A stretch of DNA of 64,000 bases from assembly GCF_025947305.1 (NCBI RefSeq), contig NZ_CP110009.1, positions 4,071,501-4,135,500 on the forward strand, given 5' to 3'. The notes under the pieces are model-generated. The model was not told the origin of the DNA. It did not search any database and saw only the letters and a list, made by a program, of their open reading frames with translations. Below, one piece after another: positions 49,861-59,388 of the stretch. The position numbers were made by a program, and so were the translations under genes. The stretch's first letter is position 1. Every line of letters starts with the position of its first letter. Source of the DNA: Flavobacterium sp. N3904 (GTDB taxonomy: Bacteria > Bacteroidota > Bacteroidia > Flavobacteriales > Flavobacteriaceae).

Positions 49861-51312
49861 CTACAAAATAGCAGAAACAACCACTAGATTTTCCTCTTTT
49901 CGGGTGGCTAATTCAACTTTAATTTGCTTAGCTTTTTCTTCAGTTAAGTCATAATTTCTCATTATCCACATGGCAATCAAAGTACCTAAAATTGGTATTC
50001 CCGAATAAAAAAGCCTCAAACCAGTAATTGCACCTTCTGATTGAGTTGCAGCATCTGTATTGAACCCAACCAAAGACATAATAACTCCTGTTAATAATCC
50101 CGCAATAGCAAAGCCAAACTTTACCATCCACCAGTAAATGGCTCCAAAGATTCCTTCTCTTCGTTTTCCTGAAGTCAACTCATCCATATCGCAAACATCT
50201 GCGGTCATAGACATCATCAGTGTAAACAAGCTACCAATACCAAAAGAAAAGAAAGGCAATGCGAATAAAAACATATAAGGTTTACCTGGTATGAATAGAA
50301 ACCATAACAATATGTAGCCAAAAACAGATATTCCCTGACAGATTAAAAAAGCATTCTTCTTACCTAATTTTTTAGACATTCTAGCCACTATCGGTATTAC
50401 TAAAAATGTAGTTGACAAAGCTCCAACACAGCCAAAAAGCGTTGGCCAAATACCTGCAGCTTCTGTACTTCCATTAAAAAGATAATAAACAACGATAAAA
50501 AATGAAAAGGCAGCAACGGTATTAAAAGCATTAAAAATCAAGAAAGTGGCAATACAAAGTTTTCTAAAAGGTTTACTGCTAAAAGCCTCTTTGAAACTTT
50601 TAAAAATTTCTTTTAAACTACCTCCTATTGTACTAAATGTTAATGGAGCAAAACTATTTTCACCTTTTGTTGATTTACTGGTAATAAAAATTGCAGGAAT
50701 CATAGCCAATATCATACACGAAACCCCTACCCAAACTGCCAAAGTTCTAGTTGCTGTATCTGCATTTGGAAACCAACTTGGGTCATACATAACCACCCAA
50801 AACCAAGGAGCGATTACCCACGCCCATTGCCCAATCCATTGTGAAATTGCCATAATATTGGTTCTCTCATGAAAATCATCACTCATTTCATACCCCATGG
50901 CTACATAAGGAACACTAAAAATGGACAAGCCTAAATAAAATACAAAAGACCAAAAAAGAAAGAATATAAAATTATAATCCAATCCATTTTCTCTATATAA
51001 TTGCCACATTACAACAAAGGAAACCCCCATAATAATGGCTCCAATAAAAACATAATGACGTCTTCTTCCCCATTTAGAGCGGGTATTGTCTGATATAAAT
51101 CCCATAATCGGATCAATAAAAGCATCAAATATTCTAGGCAGAAAAAACAAAATTCCCCACATCCAAGCTGGAAAACCTAAATCCTGCACCAATACTACCA
51201 TAAAAATACCGAGAGCTGCAGGAAACATTTGATTCGCTAACATGCCTAATCCAAAGGCAATTTTTTGACCCATTGGAACCATTTTTTTGGGATTTACATT
51301 AATACTTTCCAT
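49861..51312 (-). CDS. MFS sugar transporter (GPH / glycoside-pentoside-hexuronide type)
   Basis: 483 residues with about twelve transmembrane helices, resembling the GPH cation symporter family. The loop-2/3 signature region is GFISDNTRSKWGRRRH at about residues 72-87, and YEMSDDFHERTNIMAISQW near 145 is typical. The last gene of the beta-glucan locus in this strand, it should carry mono- or oligosaccharides across the inner membrane for the cytoplasmic phosphorylase. It is separated from the GH17 gene by 158 bases. The substrate is inferred from context. Confidence 0.88.
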   Translation of the reverse strand: MESINVNPKKMVPMGQKIAFGLGMLANQMFPAALGIFMVVLVQDLGFPAWMWGILFFLPRIFDAFIDPIMGFISDNTRSKWGRRRHYVFIGAIIMGVSFVVMWQLYRENGLDYNFIFFLFWSFVFYLGLSIFSVPYVAMGYEMSDDFHERTNIMAISQWIGQWAWVIAPWFWVVMYDPSWFPNADTATRTLAVWVGVSCMILAMIPAIFITSKSTKGENSFAPLTFSTIGGSLKEIFKSFKEAFSSKPFRKLCIATFLIFNAFNTVAAFSFFIVVYYLFNGSTEAAGIWPTLFGCVGALSTTFLVIPIVARMSKKLGKKNAFLICQGISVFGYILLWFLFIPGKPYMFLFALPFFSFGIGSLFTLMMSMTADVCDMDELTSGKRREGIFGAIYWWMVKFGFAIAGLLTGVIMSLVGFNTDAATQSEGAITGLRLFYSGIPILGTLIAMWIMRNYDLTEEKAKQIKVELATRKEENLVVVSAIL

Positions 51313-51470
51313 ATTTTGAGAATTTTGGTTATTATAATTATTATTTATTTTTTAAAAACTAGAGATTACAATTTTTTGTATTTTTTTGATCGGGTCTATT
51401 TATTTTAGCACAATTATGAATTTTGTTTTTGTGTTTTGTACTAAAAATAAATAGCAAAAATTATTATGAA

Positions 51471-52745
51471 TTAAAACTTATCATTATTAGTTACTTTTTT
51501 TAATACTGCAGCAGGAGTTTTAACATCCAACCACAACAATTCTTCGTTTCCATTATATGTTTTTGTAATTGGTTTTCCGTCACGAGTTAAACCTTTAAAA
51601 ATGCCTTTGTCAACCATTTCCCAAAGCGCATATTTTGCCCGAACTTGAAGATTGATTAAACCAAAATGATTTTCAGAACCCAATATATTTTTATCTTTCC
51701 ACTGCTCATCAAAAGCCTCGAAGTAGAAAAGAGACATTTTCTCTTTGTTTGTCCATTCTCTCATGAGTTTATAATAAACTGCCGATTTGTATTCGTCTGT
51801 TGCTTTTGAACCTGATTCTCCGTAAAACTCATTAGATTCAGTAGCCCAGCCAGTTTCACCAATGTGAATGGGCTTATTTACACCCAAAGATTTCATGTAA
51901 TTCAAAACACCATTGTATTGAGCAATGCTATAATCTCTTGCTCGAATCATTGCTGCATTAACTTTTTCACGTTCTGACAGCTGTGATTCATCTTCTAAAA
52001 TCCCCCAAAATTGAGGGTTGTAATGCGTGTCATGCATAGGATACGAATGCATTGAAATATAATCGACTGCTTTTATGAGTTGATTCAAATCTTCAACATG
52101 GTATTCATTGCTCCCACCACCCCAAGAAGCAAAATTATCGGAGCTTGTTATCCATACCTCTTTGCCTAATTTTTGCTGTTTCTTTAAATCTTGCAAATAA
52201 TTTACCCATTTCAATATAATACTTGGTTCGACATAATACGCCCATGCCCATTTTACCATTGCTTCATTTCCGACAGAAATAATCTTTACGATATCAGGAT
52301 ATTCATTTGCTAATTTTACAGCTTCGGCAATTTCTATTGGATTGCGTTCACTGTCTTCATTTCGGATAAGCGGATTTGATGTCCAAGAATTTTTACAATC
52401 AATCCATACTCCTAACATTACATACATTTCAAAATTTGGATTCTCTTTCTTTACTATTCTTATCGCTTTCAATAAATTAGAAATTTCAGTATGATGCACA
52501 TTATAAGTTCGAAGCACTTTGATATTCATTGCCGAAAGGATTCTTAAATCATCTGTTATTTGAGAAACGGTAGGTTCAATATCCCTGGTTTTGTCTCTAT
52601 AGCCTCCATAGCACATGGCCAGATAATTGGGATTTCCTAAAATTTTCTCGGCAGTTATTTCGGCAGGCACGGAATTCATGCTCTTGCAATTGCTAAACAA
52701 AACAGACATTAGCAATAGTACCAATAAGACTTTGATTTTCTTCAT
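51471..52745 (-). CDS. GH17-like beta-glucanase lipoprotein
   Basis: 424 residues. A lipobox ends at Cys20 (LLLMSVLFSNC), so the enzyme is membrane-tethered. The TIM-barrel glycosidase has two catalytic Glu in GH17 positions: Glu161 (SVGNEAM) as acid/base and Glu297 (HIGETGW) as nucleophile. GH17 enzymes act on beta-1,3-glucans. It lies 7 bases after the big GH149-like gene and belongs to the same operon. A transferase activity in the family cannot be excluded. Confidence 0.85.
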   Translation of the reverse strand: MKKIKVLLVLLLMSVLFSNCKSMNSVPAEITAEKILGNPNYLAMCYGGYRDKTRDIEPTVSQITDDLRILSAMNIKVLRTYNVHHTEISNLLKAIRIVKKENPNFEMYVMLGVWIDCKNSWTSNPLIRNEDSERNPIEIAEAVKLANEYPDIVKIISVGNEAMVKWAWAYYVEPSIILKWVNYLQDLKKQQKLGKEVWITSSDNFASWGGGSNEYHVEDLNQLIKAVDYISMHSYPMHDTHYNPQFWGILEDESQLSEREKVNAAMIRARDYSIAQYNGVLNYMKSLGVNKPIHIGETGWATESNEFYGESGSKATDEYKSAVYYKLMREWTNKEKMSLFYFEAFDEQWKDKNILGSENHFGLINLQVRAKYALWEMVDKGIFKGLTRDGKPITKTYNGNEELLWLDVKTPAAVLKKVTNNDKF

Positions 52746-52752
52746 CTTACTA

Positions 52753-55700
52753 TCAATTAATAGAAACTGTTACTTGAGTGATTTCCCCTGTACGGTTGAA
52801 TATTTTTTGACTGTTTTCATGATTCAAAGTCAAAGTGGAAACAGTTTCGGTTTTACCATCTTTGTATTTCACTTCAACTTGATTCGCATTTCCTTTTTTA
52901 TAAACAATTGGCACCTGAGAAACTGTAAATGCTAGACTTCCTCTATCTAAAGTTATTGAATAAGGTTTGTTGCCAAAATCAATAAAACTCACGATTTCCT
53001 CTTGTTGCAAAAATTGATTTTCATTTAGTAAAGTAGGCTCAAATGAAAGTTGACCATTTTTTATTTTCACACCCAATTCGCCTTTTCGAGTTAAAACATC
53101 TTCTTTAACTTGTCCCGTCATTCCTGGCTGTTGCGCGCCTCTATGCGAAGGAGTATGCGAGTAGGGATCCGTTGGAAATGCACCATATACTTCTGGAGAT
53201 TTATGTACGCCAATACCGTCACCAATTGCAGCATAATGTTTAGACAATTCTAGAATTACAGTATCATCAGCATTATCTGCATGCGCTTTTTCGATTACTT
53301 CTTGTACTGCCAAATGCAGTTTGGAAACCATGTGCCAGTAAATAGAACCTAAGCCCTCATAACCAAAGAATGTCCCGGATCTTCCTGTAAAAGCCTTGTG
53401 ATTGAATACATCTTCAAATATTTGAAGAATTTCATCTGCTTCTTTTTTGGCTAAAACTTGATATTCTTCTTCATTTTCAAGTTGAACCAAAGCCGCTTTT
53501 AAGTCATTTGCATTGTGGAAGTTTCCATTAAAATGATAATCTCCTTTTACATCTCTATTTATAATTGCATTATTTGAAGTCGCAATTAATTTTGTCAATA
53601 AAATAGATTTTTCAACACTTGCTTTAGGAATATTATTTTTTTCTAAGAATTTTGGCAATTCTTTGTTTGGATACAAAATATAACTATTTTGATCTGGACG
53701 ATACAAAGCACTATTTCTTAAAGCATCTATTATTTCCAATGAAGCTTTTGCATCCAAATATCCTGAACTCAAAACAGCTACCTGACCTTCGAGCATTTCA
53801 CTCAGGTACGAAACAATTACTCCATCATTGTCAACAGACATTAAATTATAAGCGTGATACAATTTATCTGGTCTTTGATTGGCTTGAATTGAATGATCAA
53901 TGTACGCTAAACTTACTTTTGCAAATTGTTTCAAACTATCAATTGACAAAGCTCTCTTTTTGTCTGAGAATCCATTTTTATAAATATTCAATCTGTATTC
54001 TGAAGCTGCTAAGCCTAATTGATCTAGAATCTTCTTGCGTCTTTTATCGTCTATTTTACCCGAAAGCACACTCTCATTTCCTAACAAACATTCTCGGATA
54101 CTATGGTAAAAACCAACCATTTCGGTCGAAATACTTACATTCTCTAATGTAGAATTTTCCAGTATATTTTGAAAAGTTTTTAAAAACCTGCGCAAATAAT
54201 AAAGTGTAACCATAGACACTCCATTTCCTACCAAAGCATTATTGGCATCATTCCATTCTGGTCTTTGGGTGTTCATCCAAATCCCGCCTTCTGGGATAAA
54301 GTTTGACATTTTGGCCAAAACTGTTGCTAAAATTTTTTCGATAAAATTTACATGATAAATTTCATTGTTTGCATTAACGATCAATGCGCCATCAGCACCA
54401 ATTTTGGCTCTCTGTTCATTTATTTTTTTCTCCCAAACATAATTGTATTCTATAGTATCTTTTGGATTTTTCAAGATCTCTTGATACGCTTTTATAGTGT
54501 AAGGAACAGCAGCATACACAAAACAATCTTTATCAAAATAAGAATTTAGCTTCCCAGGATAGTACTTTTCTATAAATTCTAAAAACTTCAATAAGTAAAC
54601 AATTTGATGATCTCCCCAATAGCCAATATACGACCATGGATTATCATGTTCTATTGCTTCCCAATCAAAACCGCCTTTTGTTACGCGGTATGGGTTATAG
54701 CCATCAAACGTTGAAGCATTCAGGAATTTAGAAATCATTCCTTCAATAAAATTGGGATAAGCATAAGCTAAGGCTTCCCAGTTTTGAAAAATATCTCTCC
54801 AGTTTCCTTCGTAATCCAAAATTTTAGAATCGTCTATTTCACTACGAGTATTGATCGAAAATTTATTCCAAGGACGACTTGGATCTCCGTGTCTGCGACT
54901 AAACTTTAATGGCAAATATTCGGTACACAATCTTACTAAATCATTATCCGCTTCCTTTTCGATTAATTGAAGCAACTCGATATAAGAGAACTTCTCTTTT
55001 AAATTTTCGAAAAATACTTGATTTTTTTCAAACACCTCAGAATTTGCTTTGGCTACATATTGTGCAAAATCTTTTTTACCAATTTGATAATTTTCGTCAA
55101 AAATACCTCCACGCATTATATTGAAAAGCGTATTAGCAAAATGGCGAGTATCGATTAATTTATCAGCCGTAAATTGCAAACCATCAGCCCCTGCATTCAA
55201 TGCAATTAAGTTTTGTTTGCCTAATTCTACATCATCAATAAGTTGTTTTTCCAGCGTTTTATCATGGAGTATTGACTGACACAACTGAATCACTTGAGAT
55301 TGATTTTGATTAACATTGGCAATAATTTTCCAATCTTTAGAAGTGTTTTGAGGCAAATGCAACTCATTCGAAATAAAATAAGCACCTTTTTCGCCTTTTA
55401 TATCCGTTTCTCCAGTTATTTTTTGCAACTTTCTAAAAGCAGGAAGTTGTTTTGAAGACAATAAATGAGTTGGATTATTCATTCCCAATGACCAAACAAT
55501 ATTAGCCTTTAGTGCTTCACTTGGCTCTGCTCTATCAACGATTATGGCGCTCAGAGCAAATATTCCCAAACCACTTTCAGTTTGCAATTCGCTTCTTTTA
55601 TAGGCATCAACTAGATTACTGGTACTATTTTGTAAATCACTGCCTACTCCGTGTGGTATTATATTTTGTATGCCGTCTAAAACTGTAATATCATAGTCTT

Positions 55701-56148
55701 TATTAGCATTGTTTATAATCTCCGATTTTTTGACAAATCCAAAAAGGTTGCTAGAACTCCATTGGTATCTGAAAGTCAGTTGCAAATCGTTATGAATTTC
55801 TTCGAAGATGACTTTATTTCCGTAAAAGTTTTTATATAAATTTCTAGTTAAGTTATAATTTTCATTAAAACGTTCCGAAAAAGGTTCCCAAACCAATACT
55901 TTGTCTTCTAAATGAATTTGAAATATCGATTTACTTCCAGTAATATCTGCAAATTCGGTTATTTTATCATCTGTATAGTAAGGAAAAAGAGCAAATTCTG
56001 CGTTTTTTCTACCTGCTGTAAGTCCTCCATTACTTGAAATAAACAACCAATGATTGGAATCACTAACGATGCTCATAAAAAAAGGTCTTATTGAATCGTG
56101 GTTTTCGATTTTATAATATTTCTCTCCTTCTAATTCGACTATCTTCAT
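52753..56148 (-). CDS. Large phosphorylase-like enzyme, probable GH149 beta-1,3-oligoglucan phosphorylase
   Basis: 1131 residues without a signal peptide, so cytoplasmic. Length, lack of export signal, and neighbours (GH16, GH17, SusCD, MFS) match bacterial GH149 phosphorylases, which cleave beta-1,3-glucan oligosaccharides with phosphate to yield glucose-1-phosphate. Segments such as NTQRPEWNDANNALVGNG (about residue 640-657), GYWGDHQIVYLL (about 520) and GRSGTFFGYEGLGSIYWHMV (near 960) have the aromatic/acidic make-up of an (alpha/alpha)6-barrel sugar enzyme. Assignment is by memory of family traits; GH94-type relatives are the alternative. Confidence 0.7.
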   Translation of the reverse strand: MKIVELEGEKYYKIENHDSIRPFFMSIVSDSNHWLFISSNGGLTAGRKNAEFALFPYYTDDKITEFADITGSKSIFQIHLEDKVLVWEPFSERFNENYNLTRNLYKNFYGNKVIFEEIHNDLQLTFRYQWSSSNLFGFVKKSEIINNANKDYDITVLDGIQNIIPHGVGSDLQNSTSNLVDAYKRSELQTESGLGIFALSAIIVDRAEPSEALKANIVWSLGMNNPTHLLSSKQLPAFRKLQKITGETDIKGEKGAYFISNELHLPQNTSKDWKIIANVNQNQSQVIQLCQSILHDKTLEKQLIDDVELGKQNLIALNAGADGLQFTADKLIDTRHFANTLFNIMRGGIFDENYQIGKKDFAQYVAKANSEVFEKNQVFFENLKEKFSYIELLQLIEKEADNDLVRLCTEYLPLKFSRRHGDPSRPWNKFSINTRSEIDDSKILDYEGNWRDIFQNWEALAYAYPNFIEGMISKFLNASTFDGYNPYRVTKGGFDWEAIEHDNPWSYIGYWGDHQIVYLLKFLEFIEKYYPGKLNSYFDKDCFVYAAVPYTIKAYQEILKNPKDTIEYNYVWEKKINEQRAKIGADGALIVNANNEIYHVNFIEKILATVLAKMSNFIPEGGIWMNTQRPEWNDANNALVGNGVSMVTLYYLRRFLKTFQNILENSTLENVSISTEMVGFYHSIRECLLGNESVLSGKIDDKRRKKILDQLGLAASEYRLNIYKNGFSDKKRALSIDSLKQFAKVSLAYIDHSIQANQRPDKLYHAYNLMSVDNDGVIVSYLSEMLEGQVAVLSSGYLDAKASLEIIDALRNSALYRPDQNSYILYPNKELPKFLEKNNIPKASVEKSILLTKLIATSNNAIINRDVKGDYHFNGNFHNANDLKAALVQLENEEEYQVLAKKEADEILQIFEDVFNHKAFTGRSGTFFGYEGLGSIYWHMVSKLHLAVQEVIEKAHADNADDTVILELSKHYAAIGDGIGVHKSPEVYGAFPTDPYSHTPSHRGAQQPGMTGQVKEDVLTRKGELGVKIKNGQLSFEPTLLNENQFLQQEEIVSFIDFGNKPYSITLDRGSLAFTVSQVPIVYKKGNANQVEVKYKDGKTETVSTLTLNHENSQKIFNRTGEITQVTVSIN

Positions 56149-56203
56149 GTTTTTATGCTTTTATATATTTTTATTTCGTGTTTTACAATTACTGTATTCT
56201 GCC

Positions 56204-57463
56204 TTATTTTGAAGTTTCAATTACTTTAATTTTATCAAAATTATTTTTTAGTTTCTCTAATGAATTGCTGTTAGTATATGGATTAAGCTGATGTACTTTT
56301 TTCAATATATAATAGGCCGATCTTGGTTGTAATTCATACATTCCGTTTTCTGTTGTTGGTCTTTTGGCACAAATGCCGAACCATTCTTCATTCATGTTAT
56401 TTTTTCCTTTTTTAAAATCAAAAATGTAACCTCCGTTACCCCAAGATGCACTAGTATCATGGATGTCAAGATTTATAGTTTGTCCCGTTTTCCACCAACC
56501 ATCGCTAAATTGAAAGGTAAAACCACCAATACAATTTCCGCTTTTGCCAACACCCGCAGCATTTTCATAAATTTCTTGCCAGTTTCCTTTTAGAATAGTT
56601 GCTTGTGCATTTTGATCTTCATTATTAGTTATGGCATTAAAAGCATCCGAACCAAATTCAGTAAACAAAATAGGTTTTGCATATTCTTTTTTCACCCTTT
56701 CAAACATATTGCCAAAAGAAATTCCGCGATACACATTGATTCCAAAAACATCAACATCTGGGCACTCTTTTGCTATCAGATCCAGAAAAAGAAGATCACC
56801 ATTACAAATTGCAATTGGATGCGAATTATCTATTGTTTTCATGACAACGGCAGACTCATTTAACAATTGATACAAACCTTGAGCACGGGCAGTAGATTTT
56901 CGGTCTTGCACTGGAATATTCTCAGTTTCTGCGCCTTCCCAAAACAAACCGTAGTTGTTTTCATTACCCAATAAGAACAATAGCAACCCTTTGGTGTTTT
57001 TATAATCTGAGGCTAATTGTTTAACCTCTTTTAATAGTAATTCACGAGTACTAGGGTTTGAATATTCAGTATTAGCAACCCAAGCTCCGTTTATTAACAA
57101 ACCATATCGTCCAAATGAATGATTGAGCATCGTATAAATGCCGTACTTATTATAAATATATTCAATCCATTTTTTGGGAATACCCGTGTAAACTCGAATG
57201 GTATTTACCCCCATATTTTTTAACAATGGCATTTCATTATCCAATGCTTTTTTGATCATTTCCTCTGGCTGTTCCCAAAGGATATAAGTGTAATTTTTGC
57301 CAATAGGGAAATAATCCCAATTCATGCCATTGACAATAAAATCTTGTCCGTTAACCTTGAGTTTAAATCCAGATTTATTTTGATCTATAGTAACCTTATC
57401 TGCTTGAGAATAAATAGTGGATGTACAATTCCAAAAGAGAAGTAAAAAAATAATTTTTCGCAT
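56204..57463 (-). CDS. Exported clan GH-A glycosidase
   Basis: 419 residues with a signal peptide ending near YSQ (residue 20), so periplasmic. The TIM-barrel carries Glu168 in LLGNENNYG as acid/base candidate and Glu269 in LFTEFGSDAF as nucleophile candidate, the arrangement of clan GH-A enzymes (GH2 catalytic domain, GH5, GH158). The locus suggests beta-1,3-glucan; GH158 endo-beta-1,3-glucanase is an attractive family but I cannot decide it. The 55-base gap to the phosphorylase gene indicates co-transcription. Confidence 0.75.
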   Translation of the reverse strand: MRKIIFLLLFWNCTSTIYSQADKVTIDQNKSGFKLKVNGQDFIVNGMNWDYFPIGKNYTYILWEQPEEMIKKALDNEMPLLKNMGVNTIRVYTGIPKKWIEYIYNKYGIYTMLNHSFGRYGLLINGAWVANTEYSNPSTRELLLKEVKQLASDYKNTKGLLLFLLGNENNYGLFWEGAETENIPVQDRKSTARAQGLYQLLNESAVVMKTIDNSHPIAICNGDLLFLDLIAKECPDVDVFGINVYRGISFGNMFERVKKEYAKPILFTEFGSDAFNAITNNEDQNAQATILKGNWQEIYENAAGVGKSGNCIGGFTFQFSDGWWKTGQTINLDIHDTSASWGNGGYIFDFKKGKNNMNEEWFGICAKRPTTENGMYELQPRSAYYILKKVHQLNPYTNSNSLEKLKNNFDKIKVIETSK

Positions 57464-57668
57464 ATTTATATACTTAATTTGAACGTTTTTTAAAAATGAA
57501 AATCAGAATCTAAAAAACATTAAAATTTGTTTAATTGAGTGTTTAGAAAAAATATTAGTGTAGAATTCTATGGTTTTATACAATCTTAAATCTTTCTTGA
57601 AAATTAGAACTGAGGTTCGATAATTTCGTATTTTGGACTATAAATTGAGATTAACTTTATAAATACAA

Positions 57669-57713
57669 TCAATGTGCAAGTAAGTTAGCCGGAGCCAACC
57701 TACTTACAATTGA
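57669..57713 (-). terminator. Intercistronic stem-loop after the GH16 gene
   Basis: An imperfect stem (TCAAT/ATTGA outer, GTAAG/CTTAC and GTTAGC/GCCAAC inner, with bulges) lies 16 bases past the GH16 stop on the minus strand. It lacks a T tract. It may mark a partial terminator or protect the upstream susCD-GH16 mRNA; the 266-base gap in which it lies has no ORF. Confidence 0.4.
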
Positions 57714-57729
57714 TGCATTTTATTATTTA

Positions 57730-59376
57730 TTATTGATATACTTTTACATAATCAACCTCCATAGAAGATTGTGTAAAAGCAGGATCGATAGTCCCTCCAA
57801 GAGAACCTCCCATAGCTACATTCAAAATCATAAAGAAATTATTGTGAAATGGCAATGTAGTATCCGAATTGTCAAAAGTGAAGTACAAAGCACCGTCTAA
57901 ATAGAATCGAATCGTTTTTGGTGACCAAATGGTTTTATAGATATGAAATTCGCTATTTGCGTTAGCGATTACTGTTGTTTTAACTGGAGCATCTCCTCCC
58001 GAATGACCAGAGTAGTGCAAAGCAGATTGTGTTTGCAGTGGTTTTGCACCAATAAATTCCATAAAATCAATTTCACCATTTGCTGGCCAAGCAACTGCTG
58101 CAGTACCTAATGCCCAAAAAGCAGGCCATGTTCCTGCCCCAGTTGGCATTTTGGCTTTCATTTCGATAGTACCGTATTTAAAATCATATAATCCTTGTGT
58201 TTTAATACGAGCCGAAGAATATTCAGCACCACCAGAAGCTTCTTTAATAGCAGTGATTATAAGGCTTCCTCCTTGAACTTTAACGTTTTTTGCAAGATTG
58301 GTGTAATTTTGTTTTTCATTATTACCCCAACCATTAGCACCAAGATCATACGTCCATTTTGTAGCATCAGGAGCTCCATCAGTATTAAATTCATCCGACC
58401 AAACTAGGTTGGTATAAACCGTATCATCTGCTGCAACAGGAGGTGAAGTAGTAAATATTTGATACCAAGCCAAACCAGCATTATTACCTTGTACAAAACG
58501 AACTACCATTCGGTTTTCTGTAATTGACAAAATCTCATATTGAGTAGCACCGGCATAATAACCCATAAAACCTCCGTCAGAAAAGTTCATTACTGTTCCT
58601 GTAGTTTCTTTTGCAGCATCAGGATTTTTGGAAACAAAGGATGTTGAAGGGCTTAAAGCTACTGTTTTGATTCCTGCAGTACTGTAAGGTAAGCATTGAT
58701 CATCACCACCATTTGTGCCACCACCAACACTTTTGTAGGAATTTTGAAAAAAGGTATTTCCTTTGTTATCTTGTTTGTATTCTATTTTACCGTTTACCAA
58801 AGCAAAAGTATAAGTACCATCATAGAAACAAGAGGCCGATTTTTCAAAAGGGGCTGCTTGATAATAATTAGCATAATAATTTTTAGTAGGATCATTATCA
58901 TTTTGTCCTACACCTAAATGTCCTTTTTCTGCAGCAGCAACATACCATATTTTACCAGTTGCAGTTCCGCCTGTAAGTAATGCAGTCGATTTTTCATCAC
59001 TAAAATTACTCAGTACAGTCACATCTACAGTTGTATTGGTTGTAATACCGCCTCTTCCGGATGCAATAACAGTTACCGTATACGTATTGACACCTACAGT
59101 TGTAAAAAGATGTTCTGAAACACCACCAGGAGAATTCTCTGTAATTCCATCACCAAAAATGTATTTATACGAAATAGCATTATCTGCAGTGGTTGTAAAT
59201 TTTACTTTCCCAGAACCATCTCCATTTGGAGTTTGATCTGTTTTTCCTATTACATCAACAGTTATTTTAAGATTAGAAGGCGCATCTAATGCCCCGAAAG
59301 AATAATTATCTTCCTGACAATTCACCATTAGCAGTAAACTAAAAATGGTTATTATATTTAAAACTATTTTTTTCAT
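57730..59376 (-). CDS. GH16 endo-beta-1,3-glucanase (laminarinase-like) lipoprotein with PKD domain
   Basis: 548 residues. A lipobox with Cys20 (LLMVNC) anchors the protein, probably at the cell surface. Residues about 31-122 form a PKD-like domain, about 130-318 a domain of unknown type that recurs in Bacteroidota glycan-binding proteins, and about 323-548 the GH16 jelly-roll. The catalytic motif is Glu435-Ile-Asp437-Phe-Met-Glu440, the E-x-D-x-x-E form of laminarinases. Flanking genes agree with a beta-1,3-glucan substrate. It lies 12 bases after the glycan-binding gene. Confidence 0.92.
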   Translation of the reverse strand: MKKIVLNIITIFSLLLMVNCQEDNYSFGALDAPSNLKITVDVIGKTDQTPNGDGSGKVKFTTTADNAISYKYIFGDGITENSPGGVSEHLFTTVGVNTYTVTVIASGRGGITTNTTVDVTVLSNFSDEKSTALLTGGTATGKIWYVAAAEKGHLGVGQNDNDPTKNYYANYYQAAPFEKSASCFYDGTYTFALVNGKIEYKQDNKGNTFFQNSYKSVGGGTNGGDDQCLPYSTAGIKTVALSPSTSFVSKNPDAAKETTGTVMNFSDGGFMGYYAGATQYEILSITENRMVVRFVQGNNAGLAWYQIFTTSPPVAADDTVYTNLVWSDEFNTDGAPDATKWTYDLGANGWGNNEKQNYTNLAKNVKVQGGSLIITAIKEASGGAEYSSARIKTQGLYDFKYGTIEMKAKMPTGAGTWPAFWALGTAAVAWPANGEIDFMEFIGAKPLQTQSALHYSGHSGGDAPVKTTVIANANSEFHIYKTIWSPKTIRFYLDGALYFTFDNSDTTLPFHNNFFMILNVAMGGSLGGTIDPAFTQSSMEVDYVKVYQ

Positions 59377-59388
59377 GTTCCTTTAATT

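Noticed and set aside
53652..54152. 166-residue plus-strand reading frame inside the phosphorylase gene
   Set aside because: It is antisense to the large enzyme, with a composition typical of a shadow frame.
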